Assembly: GCA_964436935.1 (NCBI GenBank)
Contig: CAYTES010000038.1
Location: 1-13,122 of the forward strand
Source: CAYTES01 sp964436935
GTDB lineage: Bacteria; Patescibacteriota; Gracilibacteria; UBA1369; UBA12473
DNA: 13,122 nucleotides
Direction of reading: 5' to 3'
The position numbers were made by a program, and so were the translations under genes. The notes below the pieces were generated by a model that saw only the letters and a program-made list of their open reading frames with translations, did no database searches and was not told the DNA's origin. Below, piece after piece: positions 1-6,103 of the stretch. Each line of letters begins with the position of its first letter. Positions within the stretch are counted from its first letter, which is position 1.

Positions 1-180
1 CTGGCGTGCTATTTTACACCCGCCCAACATCAGACAACACTTGACCGTATGCGGTTCGTTCATCTTTCGACTTAATTTTAAACTTACCTAATTACAAAAG
101 AAATTTATTAGTATTTTAAAACTTTAGACTTTCCTAAATTCACTCTCCCAAGTTGCTGAAACATTGTATGTCATTTCGGC
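1..180. other. Left-edge intergenic stretch, no gene assigned
   Basis: The first 75 bases are open in frame 1 and end in TAA (24 codons), so they could be the tail of a gene cut by the edge, but the peptide matches nothing I know. The first 60 bases are GC-richer than the AT-rich stretch that follows. A GCCCAAC heptamer near base 22 recalls an integron recombination box, but no partner heptamer follows it. Nothing else is seen until the promoter region of the next gene. Confidence 0.3.
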
Positions 181-214
181 TATGCTAAAGTGAAACTAAA
201 TTAACCTAAAAAAC
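181..214 (+). promoter_or_regulatory. -10-like box plus TTAACCTAAAAA start-proximal element
   Basis: TATGCTAAA begins at 181, and TTAACCTAAAAAAC occupies the 14 bases directly before the ATG at 215. The same two elements, in the same order, precede the gene at 2434. The -10 reading (TATGCT) is inferred; the best -35 at normal spacing, GAAACA at 158-163, is weak. There is no Shine-Dalgarno sequence, so the second element may act at translation initiation. Confidence 0.45.
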
Positions 215-535
215 ATGAAACTTGGAATCGTCATCTATTCTAACGATGCTGAAACAGTTTGGAACGCTTTCCGATTCTCGAATTTTTCACTCAAAGAAGG
301 CGATACGGTCAAGATATTTTTACTCGCAAAGGGCGTTGAATATGAAAAATTAGACAGCGAAAAATTTAACATTAAAGAACAAACAAAAACTTTCTTAGGC
401 AACAATGGTAAAATTTTCGCTTGCGGTACATGCTTAAAAAGCCGCGAATCGGAAGGCTCTGAAACCTGTCCTATGTCCACGATGAAAGACTTGTATGAAT
501 TAGTAAAAGAGAGTGATAAAGTTCTTTCGTTTTAA
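215..535 (+). CDS. DsrE/DsrF-like sulfur-relay family protein
   Basis: A 106-residue protein that looks like a complete single-domain DsrE/DsrF-like protein. This family contains small cytoplasmic alpha/beta proteins that carry or transfer sulfur on a conserved cysteine. Seen here: an N-terminal beta strand (MKLGIVIYSND), a second strand (TVKIFLLAKGVE, about residues 31-42), and the family's cysteine turn FACGTCLKSR with C70 and C73, followed by C85. The order and spacing match soluble DsrE-like proteins of 105-120 residues. The ATG at 215 is chosen because it starts the first strand and is preceded by the element shared with the gene at 2434. The gene appears monocistronic, with a hairpin terminator about 80 bp downstream. 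No other dsr or tus genes are nearby, so a role in sulfur oxidation or tRNA thiolation cannot be assigned. Confidence 0.85.
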   Translation: MKLGIVIYSNDAETVWNAFRFSNFSLKEGDTVKIFLLAKGVEYEKLDSEKFNIKEQTKTFLGNNGKIFACGTCLKSRESEGSETCPMSTMKDLYELVKESDKVLSF

Positions 536-616
536 CGCAAAGCCGAAACGCACTCACTACGTTCGCTGGCGCACAATAGGGTGCCCTGACCATTGTAGGA
601 AATAACGTTTTTTACA

Positions 617-648
617 AAAACTCCCCATGGATAAACACAGGGAGTTTT
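617..648. terminator. Hairpin terminator after the DsrE-like gene
   Basis: AAAACTCCC (617-625) pairs perfectly with GGGAGTTTT (640-648) around a 14-base loop. Its A and T arms make it symmetrical, so it could stop transcription in either direction. It lies between the DsrE-like stop codon and the MITE-like element. The U-tract is short (4) and the loop is long, so efficiency is uncertain. Confidence 0.55.
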
Positions 649-669
649 AAGATTTTCAATCAACTATTA

Positions 670-856
670 GGGAACCTCTGAAAAACATGCTTACTATTAC
701 AATTTTCACCCCGCATTGCGGGGCCAAGCAAACGATTTCTCCCCTTCGGGGGCCCGTCCTCACCGTATCGGTATCTGATACGCCTTCGGAGCTCTTCATC
801 ATTTTCGCTCGAAGAAGTAAAAATTTCATAACGAAATCATGTTTTTCAGAAGTTCC
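670..856. mobile_element. MITE-like element with 19-bp terminal inverted repeats
   Basis: GGAACCTCTGAAAAACATG (671-689) and the reverse complement of 838-856, GGAACTTCTGAAAAACATG, match at 18 of 19 bases. The element is about 187 bp, has no ORF, and contains internal hairpins (CCCCGCATTGCGGGG at 709-723 and a CCCC-TTC-GGGG stem at 741-751). If the left end is taken as G670, both sides are flanked by TTA (667-669 and 857-859), compatible with a 3-bp target duplication of the TNA type made by some IS5-family transposases. The end sequence is also reminiscent of IS5-type ends, but no transposase is present, so this would be a non-autonomous element moved in trans. Confidence 0.6.
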
Positions 857-872
857 TTAAGGCTGAATCTGA

Positions 873-901
873 TTGCAGACTTAAAAATATTGCAATATAG
901 A
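873..901 (+). promoter_or_regulatory. Possible promoter with an overlapping palindrome
   Basis: TTGCAG (873-878), a 17-base spacer and TATAGA (896-901) form a fair sigma70-like promoter. The perfect 12-base palindrome ATATTGCAATAT (887-898) lies across the spacer and the start of the -10 box, where an operator would act. Transcription would begin about 25 bases before the 12-G run and read into the small ORF at 963. Confidence 0.35.
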
Positions 902-932
902 TATTTTAATGTTAAAATATAAAGAATATTTC

Positions 933-944
933 GGGGGGGGGGGG
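933..944. repeat. Homopolymer run of 12 G
   Basis: Twelve consecutive G residues stand in an otherwise very AT-rich region. The run lies 18 bases before the ATG at 963 and inside an upstream in-frame extension starting at 909. It is either a slippage-prone (phase-variable) tract or an assembly or sequencing length artefact. Confidence 0.9.
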
Positions 945-962
945 CAAAATTTAATAGAGACC

Positions 963-1142
963 ATGATCCTAAATATAAAAATAAAAACCATTACGAAAGA
1001 AGACGTATTGGAAAAAGCGAAAATATTACAGCAAAAAAGGGCCTATTTGAGCTTTAAAGAGAAAGAAATCAGTCATTTAAAAGAAAAGTTAAAAGAAAGG
1101 GACAATAGAACGGCGGATGAGTTTTTAGTTTCCAAAATTTAA
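963..1142 (+). CDS. Small lysine/glutamate-rich coiled-coil protein, unknown
   Basis: A 59-residue, highly charged protein not recognised from any family. After MILNIKIKTITKEDV, residues of about 12-50 are rich in K, E, L and R in a heptad-like pattern, predicting one long helix or coiled coil. The ATG at 963 is preferred over the in-frame ATG at 909, because the 909 start would run through the 12-G tract and encode a block of glycines (GGGG). Only 18 bases separate its stop from the ATG of the 376-residue protein, so the two are probably cotranscribed. There is no Shine-Dalgarno sequence. Codon use is AT-rich like the spacer around it, so it may be spurious; the helical, low-complexity composition gives little support either way. 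Confidence 0.5.
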   Translation: MILNIKIKTITKEDVLEKAKILQQKRAYLSFKEKEISHLKEKLKERDNRTADEFLVSKI

Positions 1143-1160
1143 TTCTTAAATTAGGTTAAA

Positions 1161-2291
1161 ATGGAGCAAATCGATAAGCCAAAAGCCATTCTTTCCCATG
1201 AGGAAATTGATAACCAGGATATTCAGAAAAAAGTAGATCGTCTCTTCGATTTGGTTAAAAAAGATTCGCAAGATAGCAGGTTTGACCAGTTTGAGCAGTA
1301 CATAAAAGAGAATGAAATTCCCGAAAATGTGTTGATGGCTTTGTCTAAAAAAATCGATGAGGAAAGCTTGTCGACTGACGGTAGGATTAAAAATAGCCAA
1401 GAAGTAAAGCGTTTAATAGAGCAAGAATGGGGGGATGAGGACCATTATTCAATCGACAAAAAAACAGAATCTGCGCTGGCGTCTCTTGAAATGGAGGGGC
1501 ATCCCATTCAGTATAAAGAAGGGCTTCACCGTGGGTCGTTTGACTATTGGGTGGACGGAAACCATTTTACAATGCAACTGCCGGCGAACCGTTTCATCCT
1601 TGCCTTACGCGAGCCAGGGAATAAACCCAGGATTCGTTTTGGAAAGATGGTCATGCTAAATGGAAAAATAGAAGTGGAGCCTGGTTTTAGCAGCAGTTCC
1701 TATACCGGCGTCAAAAAATTGCCGAATGGCCAGTTTGACCTTGCGGAAGGTAGTACACATCAAGGTTCCGGTCAAGATGCGCTCTCCTCGATTGATTTTG
1801 AGGATGCATACTCTCAAGATCCGGACACAAACGATTTAGCCAAAACGAGCGTTTCTCCCAAGAGTTTTTTTGAGGAAGTATCCTCCGCTTTTGGCACCTC
1901 CCGAACCCCCGAAGAAAGCGTGGCTAAATCAGATCTTGTATTATCCGAATTTCCCAATGAACCACAAGCTTTGAATTTAAAAGCCTGGTCCTTGTACGAG
2001 AGAGCTTTGTCCATGGAGGACCCGGCTCTAGTGCTAGAAGCCAAAAAAATTGCCAATCAACTCGAGCGTGTAAGAGACAATAAAATTAAAATAGATGAAA
2101 TGGACACCATCGTAAGAATTGAACATAAAATCAATCCTGGGAATGCGCGCAAAAAATTTAAAGAACTTGCGAACAAAGTGTTTGAAAATTATGCTAAAAA
2201 AGATGGAAACATCAAAGTCACCCGCCGAGAAGCCGATGTTTTACAGGGTTTGATGGATTTGTTTAAGATTAATGATGTGAATGAGATTTAA
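1161..2291 (+). CDS. Unknown 376-residue protein with a helical, TPR-like C-terminal half
   Basis: I do not recognise this protein. It has no signal peptide or membrane segment, so it is probably cytoplasmic. Visible parts: a charged helical N-terminus (1-100); a compact, strand-rich central region (about 110-200) with a YWVDGNHFTMQLP stretch and a serine run (FSSSSY); a Gly/Ser/Asp-rich linker (about 195-225); and a C-terminal half of helices. Within that half, SEFPNEPQALNLKAWSLYER resembles a TPR hairpin, and it ends in a KVTRREADVLQGLMDLF segment. The ATG at 1161 follows TTAGGTTAAA; the AGG there is at best a weak ribosome site, and TTAGGTTAA is the exact reverse complement of the box before genes 215 and 2434. 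It follows the coiled-coil ORF by 18 bp. The codon and GC content look normal for the window, so it is very likely a real gene. Confidence 0.8.
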   Translation: MEQIDKPKAILSHEEIDNQDIQKKVDRLFDLVKKDSQDSRFDQFEQYIKENEIPENVLMALSKKIDEESLSTDGRIKNSQEVKRLIEQEWGDEDHYSIDKKTESALASLEMEGHPIQYKEGLHRGSFDYWVDGNHFTMQLPANRFILALREPGNKPRIRFGKMVMLNGKIEVEPGFSSSSYTGVKKLPNGQFDLAEGSTHQGSGQDALSSIDFEDAYSQDPDTNDLAKTSVSPKSFFEEVSSAFGTSRTPEESVAKSDLVLSEFPNEPQALNLKAWSLYERALSMEDPALVLEAKKIANQLERVRDNKIKIDEMDTIVRIEHKINPGNARKKFKELANKVFENYAKKDGNIKVTRREADVLQGLMDLFKINDVNEI

Positions 2292-2387
2292 GGCCAAGAG
2301 TAAACGATTGAATTCATTCCATGATAAAAATCACGACCTACAGCGGTAATAAAAAAGTTTTTGGTACGTTCCTGCAACTGTCGGTAC

Positions 2388-2433
2388 TATGCTAAAATAA
2401 AAAGGAACAACTTATTTTCTTAACCTAAAAACC
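2388..2433 (+). promoter_or_regulatory. -10-like box plus TTAACCTAAAAA start-proximal element
   Basis: TATGCTAAA begins at 2388, and TTAACCTAAAAACC fills 2420-2433, ending exactly at the ATG. This repeats the layout before the gene at 215, with a longer spacing between the two parts (23 bases against 11). A TTGGTA at 2361-2366 could serve as a -35 only if the -10 is shifted to TACTAT (2385-2390; 18-base spacer). Confidence 0.45.
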
Positions 2434-3006
2434 ATGTCCAACGTTAAGACAAAAAAAGAGTTGTCATCCGAGCAACGAGAAGGACTACTCAGAGTACTGA
2501 AGGCCCGTTTTGAGAAAAATAAGAGCCGCCACAAAGATTTGGACTGGAATAAAGTACAAGCCAAACTGGAAGCCCATCCTGGGAAAATTTGGTCACTCCA
2601 TGAAATGGAAAGCACGGGCGGCGAACCGGATGTGGTGGGGCGGGACCCAAAGACAAATGAAATTCTTTTCTATGACTGTTCCGCGGAAAGTCCCACAGGC
2701 CGCAGAAGTGTTTGCTACGACCGTGAGGCACTGGAGTCACGAAAAGAACATAAGCCGAAAAACAACGCCCTTGATATGGTCGCCGCCATGGGCATAGATC
2801 TGTTAACGCAAGAACAGTATCGAGAGTTACAACAACTGGGAACATTTGATGCGAAAATATCGAGCTGGGTGAAAACACCTTCCGAGATTCGAAAACTCGG
2901 CGGGGCCCTTTTTTGTGATCGCCGCTATGACCATGTCTTCGTGTATCACAACGGGGCGGAATCGTACTATGCCGCCAGGGGATTCCGCGGCTCGTTAAGG
3001 GTTTAA
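2434..3006 (+). CDS. DUF4256 family protein
   Basis: A 190-residue protein matching the full length of the DUF4256 family, whose function is unknown. Family-typical stretches are visible: an N-terminal helical segment (SSEQREGLLRVLKARFEKNK, 11-30); MESTGGEPDVVG (58-69); YDCSAESPTGRRSVCYDREA (80-99); a MVAAMGIDLLTQEQYRELQ helix; and a C-terminal FCDRRYDHVFVYHNGAESYY region (160-179). Invariant-looking cysteines are C82 and C94. There is no export signal. The gene is flanked by 142 bp upstream and 115 bp downstream, so it is probably transcribed alone. The start is fixed by the shared TTAACCTAAAAA element adjoining the ATG. The family is scattered across many phyla, so it says little about taxonomy. 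Confidence 0.9.
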   Translation: MSNVKTKKELSSEQREGLLRVLKARFEKNKSRHKDLDWNKVQAKLEAHPGKIWSLHEMESTGGEPDVVGRDPKTNEILFYDCSAESPTGRRSVCYDREALESRKEHKPKNNALDMVAAMGIDLLTQEQYRELQQLGTFDAKISSWVKTPSEIRKLGGALFCDRRYDHVFVYHNGAESYYAARGFRGSLRV

Positions 3007-3063
3007 ATTTTGCACGGATGGGGCGGTGGGGTGTTCCTTTAGCATGTCAAAGAGAATGAGACA

Positions 3064-3092
3064 TTGTCCGGAACAATAAAAAATGCTATACT
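3064..3092 (+). promoter_or_regulatory. Promoter of the 139-residue unknown gene
   Basis: TTGTCC (3064-3069), a 17-base spacer and TATACT (3087-3092), with TGC directly before the hexamer as an extended -10. This is one of the best sigma70-like promoters in the window and predicts a leader of roughly 23 bases before the ATG at 3122, without a Shine-Dalgarno sequence. Confidence 0.65.
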
Positions 3093-3121
3093 TATAAGAT
3101 TTAGCAATTAATTTTACGACT

Positions 3122-3541
3122 ATGGGCAATCTAGGAGCACCAAATGGTTCTGAAAGAAATCTGGAGCATTCTCGAGAATTAATCATGCAAGGCAAAGTGG
3201 GGTTTGTAACGATTCCTACTGAGGGTCATCTCAATTTGAGCCAACTTAGTGGGAAATTAAGGATGGAAGCTATTGGTCTCACGCCGGACAAAAGATATGT
3301 CATCGTAGACTGTAGTGACATGAATGCCACGATGGGATTTGTGGCGGATCAATTGGTTTATGAACGCAATGCTACGTTTAGCCAAGGAGGACAAATTCAT
3401 CGGGGCTATTTGGGTCAATGCGGACCTAAAAATATTATGGATCCAAAAGATTTAGACATGCGCAGCGATGATGAAAAAAGGGCGCATCAACAATTGCTCC
3501 TAAATTGTCAGCATCAAATTGATCAAGTGACTTTATTTTAA
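3122..3541 (+). CDS. Unknown 139-residue protein
   Basis: I do not recognise this protein. It is soluble, with no signal peptide or membrane helix. The central part has alternating hydrophobic strands (KVGFVTIPTEGHLNL and KRYVIVDCSDMNATMGFVADQL), suggesting a small alpha/beta fold. The C-terminal third is charged and carries two His/Cys-containing segments (RGYLGQCGPKNIM and LLLNCQHQIDQ). It has three cysteines in no recognisable metal-binding spacing. Reading-frame integrity, a strong promoter immediately upstream and a normal composition support it as a real gene. It converges on the PhnA-like gene, with 85 bp and no clear terminator between them. Confidence 0.7.
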   Translation: MGNLGAPNGSERNLEHSRELIMQGKVGFVTIPTEGHLNLSQLSGKLRMEAIGLTPDKRYVIVDCSDMNATMGFVADQLVYERNATFSQGGQIHRGYLGQCGPKNIMDPKDLDMRSDDEKRAHQQLLLNCQHQIDQVTLF

Positions 3542-3626
3542 GGACGCCCCAGCCACCTGAAACACAAAAATAGGTATTCGCCACAAATTGCATGGTGTAG
3601 GTGCAAGAGCAGAACTCAAAAAAGGC

Positions 3627-3983
3627 TTACACTTTTTTAACAAACTCGGATTTCAAATACATTCCTCCAAAACCATCGATTTTACAATCAATATTATGGC
3701 CATCATTGCTTTCCACTAAGCGAATGTTTTTTACTTTTGTTCCCACTTTCAGCGCCGTGGGAAAACCTTTGACTTTGAGATCTTTGATCACGGTGACGCA
3801 GTCTCCATCCTTAAGAACCGTTCCATTGGAATCCAGAACGCTCAGTGCGCCCGATCCCTCTTCAACATTTTTTTCCGACTCCGCGGGATTCCATTCATGA
3901 TAACATTCCGTGCAAACCCATAAATTCATATCGGGATAGGTATTTTCGGAAGTACATTTTGGGCATTTGTGCTCGTCACTCAT
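3627..3983 (-). CDS. yjdM: PhnA/YjdM-family zinc-ribbon protein
   Basis: A 118-residue full-length member of the PhnA (YjdM) family. The name comes from its place in the E. coli phosphonate region, but it is not required for phosphonate breakdown and its true role is unsettled. N-terminal zinc ribbon: CPKC (C7, C10) and CTEC (C24, C27) with the family's YHEW after it. The C-terminal domain has the diagnostic block DGDCVTVIKDLKVKG, then KVGTKVKNIRL and NIDCKIDGFGGMYLKSEF, ending at KKV. The ATG at 3983 places the zinc ribbon at the usual distance from the N-terminus. It lies 37 bp downstream of the 299-residue unknown gene on the same strand and could be cotranscribed with it. That gap also contains TATAAT (minus strand, 4013-4008), which might serve as a separate -10. 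No C-P lyase genes are nearby. Confidence 0.93.
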   Translation of the reverse strand: MSDEHKCPKCTSENTYPDMNLWVCTECYHEWNPAESEKNVEEGSGALSVLDSNGTVLKDGDCVTVIKDLKVKGFPTALKVGTKVKNIRLVESNDGHNIDCKIDGFGGMYLKSEFVKKV

Positions 3984-4020
3984 AGTGATTTTTTTATTAA
4001 TATAACGATTATAAAATATA

Positions 4021-4920
4021 CTAAACCATAACGGTTTCCAATCGTGCCGCTTCTTCTGGACTCAGATTAACCTCATTCGGTAACAATCTTCCACTCACCA
4101 TATAATACTTAAGCGTACACCAATGAGAGGAGTCCGCTCCATTTCTCAAGGCGTCAATAAATTTTTGTGCGCTGACTAAGCAGTCTTTCTTAGACGCTTC
4201 ACTGTATTTTTGGATTCCAGATTTGATGAGTTGTTGATCCTCCACTGGAAACGAGGAGAGTTCTAAATCCGCTAAATTCATCCCATGGATAAGCAAGAAA
4301 TATTGTGTCCTCTCATCGGAAAAATTGCCGCTTCTAATAATGTCTAAACTTACGCTAACACGATGATTCCATTGTTCATGGAATAACTCTTTCAGATGAT
4401 CGCGGGTGGTACCAATACTCTCCGGAGTAAAATAGCCTGCCGAAAGAGCCTCGCCAAATTCTGCAAAAGGAGGAACTGTTTTTACTCGATCTACACTGCT
4501 TAATTTTTGAACGCTCCTCATGGCACGCAATAATCTTTTCCCGTAGCGAACTCCACTAATTGCCTCCGCAATAAGCGGTTTTCCAATCGCTCGATAAGCA
4601 TTTGCAACCATTGCCGCTTGTGCCGGAGTAAAAATAGGACGCTCCGGAGTAAGACCTTTTCTCCGATGAAAAAATTCATCCGAGAGCTGGCCGGTATCGT
4701 TCATGATTCCTAAAATTTCGGCGACGTACGTATTGAGTACAGCGATTATTTCAGTGCGCTTTTGATCTTCCGCATCATCCCATCCATGTCTTCCGCTCTC
4801 TATGCTTACTCCCATTGCATCCATTACTTCATAACCATTTTGACCATAATCACGAAAATCCCAAGGCCCGGGGTTTTCTTCATCCGCTTTCCGCATATCA
4901 GTCACCTTTACTATATTCAT
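4021..4920 (-). CDS. Unknown 299-residue protein
   Basis: I do not recognise this protein. It appears soluble and mostly helical: no signal peptide, no membrane segment, with many amphipathic stretches such as FTPAQAAMVANAYRAIGKPL (about 96-115) and the Lys/Arg-rich GVRYGKRLLRAMRSVQKL. The N-terminus is acidic and aromatic (ENPGPWDFRDYGQNGYEVMD). No catalytic motif is evident. The ATG at 4920 is well supported, because a near-consensus promoter lies 21 to 49 bases upstream, giving a leader of about 13 bases. It is the first gene of a likely two-gene unit with the PhnA-like gene (37 bp gap). Two inverted repeats overlap its promoter, so it may be actively regulated. Confidence 0.75.
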   Translation of the reverse strand: MNIVKVTDMRKADEENPGPWDFRDYGQNGYEVMDAMGVSIESGRHGWDDAEDQKRTEIIAVLNTYVAEILGIMNDTGQLSDEFFHRRKGLTPERPIFTPAQAAMVANAYRAIGKPLIAEAISGVRYGKRLLRAMRSVQKLSSVDRVKTVPPFAEFGEALSAGYFTPESIGTTRDHLKELFHEQWNHRVSVSLDIIRSGNFSDERTQYFLLIHGMNLADLELSSFPVEDQQLIKSGIQKYSEASKKDCLVSAQKFIDALRNGADSSHWCTLKYYMVSGRLLPNEVNLSPEEAARLETVMV

Positions 4921-4940
4921 GCTGAGGTATTCTTAAATTA

Positions 4941-4969
4941 TTTATACTAAAATAGTACAAAAATGACAA
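4941..4969 (-). promoter_or_regulatory. Near-consensus promoter overlapped by two inverted repeats
   Basis: Read on the minus strand: TTGTCA (4969-4964), a 17-base spacer, then TATAAA (4946-4941). The inverted repeat TGAC-N5-GTCA (4964-4976) covers the -35, and TACTA-N3-TAGTA (4945-4957) covers the spacer and the edge of the -10. Both are placed where repressors bind. The bound factor is unknown. Confidence 0.65.
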
Positions 4970-4988
4970 AAAGTCAAATAAATTGTAT

Positions 4989-5270
4989 TCAGTAGGCAGC
5001 CATGAGCAGTCCGCACACCGCCAGAGTGAGGGGAATAACACTGAGCTTTTTCTCCAAGAGCGACAATTGAGAAAATTTCTTTGCCGCATAGAGTCTTTTG
5101 AATTTTCCAAAATACAAACCTCCGGTAAAGGCAAAAAAAGTTCCCAAATAGATCAACGCAAGCGGCGGTGAGGGCTGGAAAAGTAGGTAGGGGATGACTG
5201 CAAGCAAGGGAACGCCGAACAGTAAAAGACTAAATTTCAATACATATTTTGTCTCTTTCTCCATAGGCAT
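4989..5270 (-). CDS. Small integral membrane protein, unknown
   Basis: A protein of about 93 residues with three likely membrane segments: YVLKFSLLLFGVPLLAVIPYLL, a second around PPLALIYLGTFFAFTGGLYF, and a C-terminal VIPLTLAVCGLLMA. A Lys/Arg-rich loop (KFKRLYAAKKFSQLSLLEKK) lies between the second and third, probably cytoplasmic. I do not recognise the family. The frame is open to a GTG at 5303. I prefer ATG 5270 (or ATG 5264, MEKETKY), because a TACACT -10-like box lies just upstream in the GTG-started extension, and the hydrophobic core begins soon after. The gene is divergent from dedA. It ends in TGA only about 40 bp before the promoter of the next leftward gene. Confidence 0.65.
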   Translation of the reverse strand: MPMEKETKYVLKFSLLLFGVPLLAVIPYLLFQPSPPLALIYLGTFFAFTGGLYFGKFKRLYAAKKFSQLSLLEKKLSVIPLTLAVCGLLMAAY

Positions 5271-5323
5271 AGTGTACCAAAGATCGGCGTGTATACCAGC
5301 CACCCGATGGAATTAAATTGAGG

Positions 5324-5351
5324 TTGTTTGAAATGACGCAACCGCTATACT
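5324..5351 (+). promoter_or_regulatory. Promoter of the DedA gene
   Basis: TTGTTT (5324-5329), a 16-base spacer and TATACT (5346-5351). The predicted transcript starts near 5358, leaving a leader of about 25 bases without a Shine-Dalgarno sequence. Confidence 0.5.
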
Positions 5352-5382
5352 AACGGAAGTATTCCGAACCTTCCCCGATCCG

Positions 5383-6024
5383 ATGCCCCATTTTATAGAG
5401 GTGATGCTTCACCTGGACGAGTATCTAAAAACCATCGTCAGCACCTATTCCACAGCAACCTATCTCTTGCTTTTTGGAATTGTGTTTCTTGAAACGGGTG
5501 TGGTCGTGACGCCTTTTCTCCCGGGCGACAGTTTGCTTTTTGCAGCGGGGGCATTGGCCGCAACAGGTTCTTTTCAAATCGGATTCTTGTGGGCACTGCT
5601 TTTTGTAGCTGCCGTGCTAGGGGATGCGCTCAACTACCATATTGGGAAATGGATGGGCCCCAAAGTATTTAAAAAAGAATCTTCGCTTTTTTTCAACAAA
5701 ACGCACTTGCTCCGGGCACAACACTTCTATGAAAAATATGGTAAAAAGGCCATTATTTTAGCGCGTTTCATTCCGATTGTTCGTACGTTTGCTCCCTTTG
5801 TGGCCGGAATCGGAAAAATGGAATACCGTATTTTTCTTATTTATAACCTGGTTGGGGCTTTGTTATGGTGCAGTTTATTTTTGTGGGGAGGATTTTTCTT
5901 TGGCAATATCCCTTGGGTTAAAGAAAATTTTGGGATGGTGGTGATCGCTATTATTTTGATTTCATTGTTGCCCGTGGCTCAGGAATTCATGCGTTATCTG
6001 GCGGAGAAAAGAAAACGAAAATAA
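5383..6024 (+). CDS. dedA: DedA/SNARE-associated family membrane protein
   Basis: A 213-residue protein of the DedA (VTT / SNARE-associated) family. These are inner-membrane proteins; several members are now known to act as lipid-carrier flippases, for example of undecaprenyl phosphate. Diagnostic motifs: E37 with TPFLPGDSLLFAAG (43-56, the conserved Glu and LPG[DE] re-entrant loop); GDALNYHIGKWMG (80-92); and ARFIPIVRTFAPFVAGIGKM (127-146), carrying the two conserved arginines R128 and R134. C-terminal membrane helices follow (150-175 and 184-200), ending in a basic tail (EKRKRK). Length is typical. The ATG at 5383 is used; an in-frame ATG at 5404 (MLHLDEYL) is possible. It is probably transcribed alone, with an intrinsic terminator at 6065-6091. 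The exact substrate cannot be told from sequence. Confidence 0.93.
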   Translation: MPHFIEVMLHLDEYLKTIVSTYSTATYLLLFGIVFLETGVVVTPFLPGDSLLFAAGALAATGSFQIGFLWALLFVAAVLGDALNYHIGKWMGPKVFKKESSLFFNKTHLLRAQHFYEKYGKKAIILARFIPIVRTFAPFVAGIGKMEYRIFLIYNLVGALLWCSLFLWGGFFFGNIPWVKENFGMVVIAIILISLLPVAQEFMRYLAEKRKRK

Positions 6025-6064
6025 GAACTCGTGTTCACGTTTTAACTATGGTAAAATTTCTGAT

Positions 6065-6091
6065 GGCCTACTTTATAGGTCTATTTTTTTT
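6065..6091 (+). terminator. Intrinsic terminator between dedA and the carbonic anhydrase gene
   Basis: GGCCTA (6065-6070), a 5-base loop and TAGGTC (6076-6081) form a 6-bp stem with one G-U pair, followed by TATTTTTTTT (6082-6091). It ends only 12 bases before the ATG at 6104. A TATGGTAAAAT stretch (6047-6057) upstream looks like a -10; if it drives the next gene, this hairpin sits in that gene's leader. Confidence 0.55.
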
Positions 6092-6103
6092 CTCCCTATT
6101 TCA

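Larger units (their letters stand above)
536..962. other. Long non-coding interval between the DsrE-like gene and the small coiled-coil ORF
   Basis: This 427-base gap holds, in order: a GC-rich, REP-like scrap (about 540-590), the hairpin terminator, the MITE-like element, an AT-rich promoter region with a palindrome (ATATTGCAATAT at 887-898), and a run of 12 G (933-944). No tRNA cloverleaf or supported ORF is seen in it. Confidence 0.6.

Noticed and set aside
22..60. GCCCAAC heptamer suggesting an integron attC site
   Set aside because: No GTTRRRY partner lies within the next 150 bases and no integrase is seen.
540..590. GC-rich stretch after the DsrE-like gene as a REP or recombination site
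   Set aside because: No convincing internal stem and no second copy in the window; left undefined.
909..962. Alternative ATG at 909 for the small coiled-coil ORF
   Set aside because: It would translate through the 12-G tract into a glycine block, and has no ribosome site; ATG 963 is more plausible.
2292..2387. Terminator after the 376-residue gene
   Set aside because: Only A/T runs without a paired stem; no hairpin of useful length.
2489..2878. 129-residue minus-strand ORF opposite the DUF4256 gene
   Set aside because: Shadow frame; biased composition and no start signal, while the plus strand has a recognised family.
3601..3900. 99-residue plus-strand ORF opposite the PhnA-like gene
   Set aside because: Shadow of a strongly conserved family on the minus strand.
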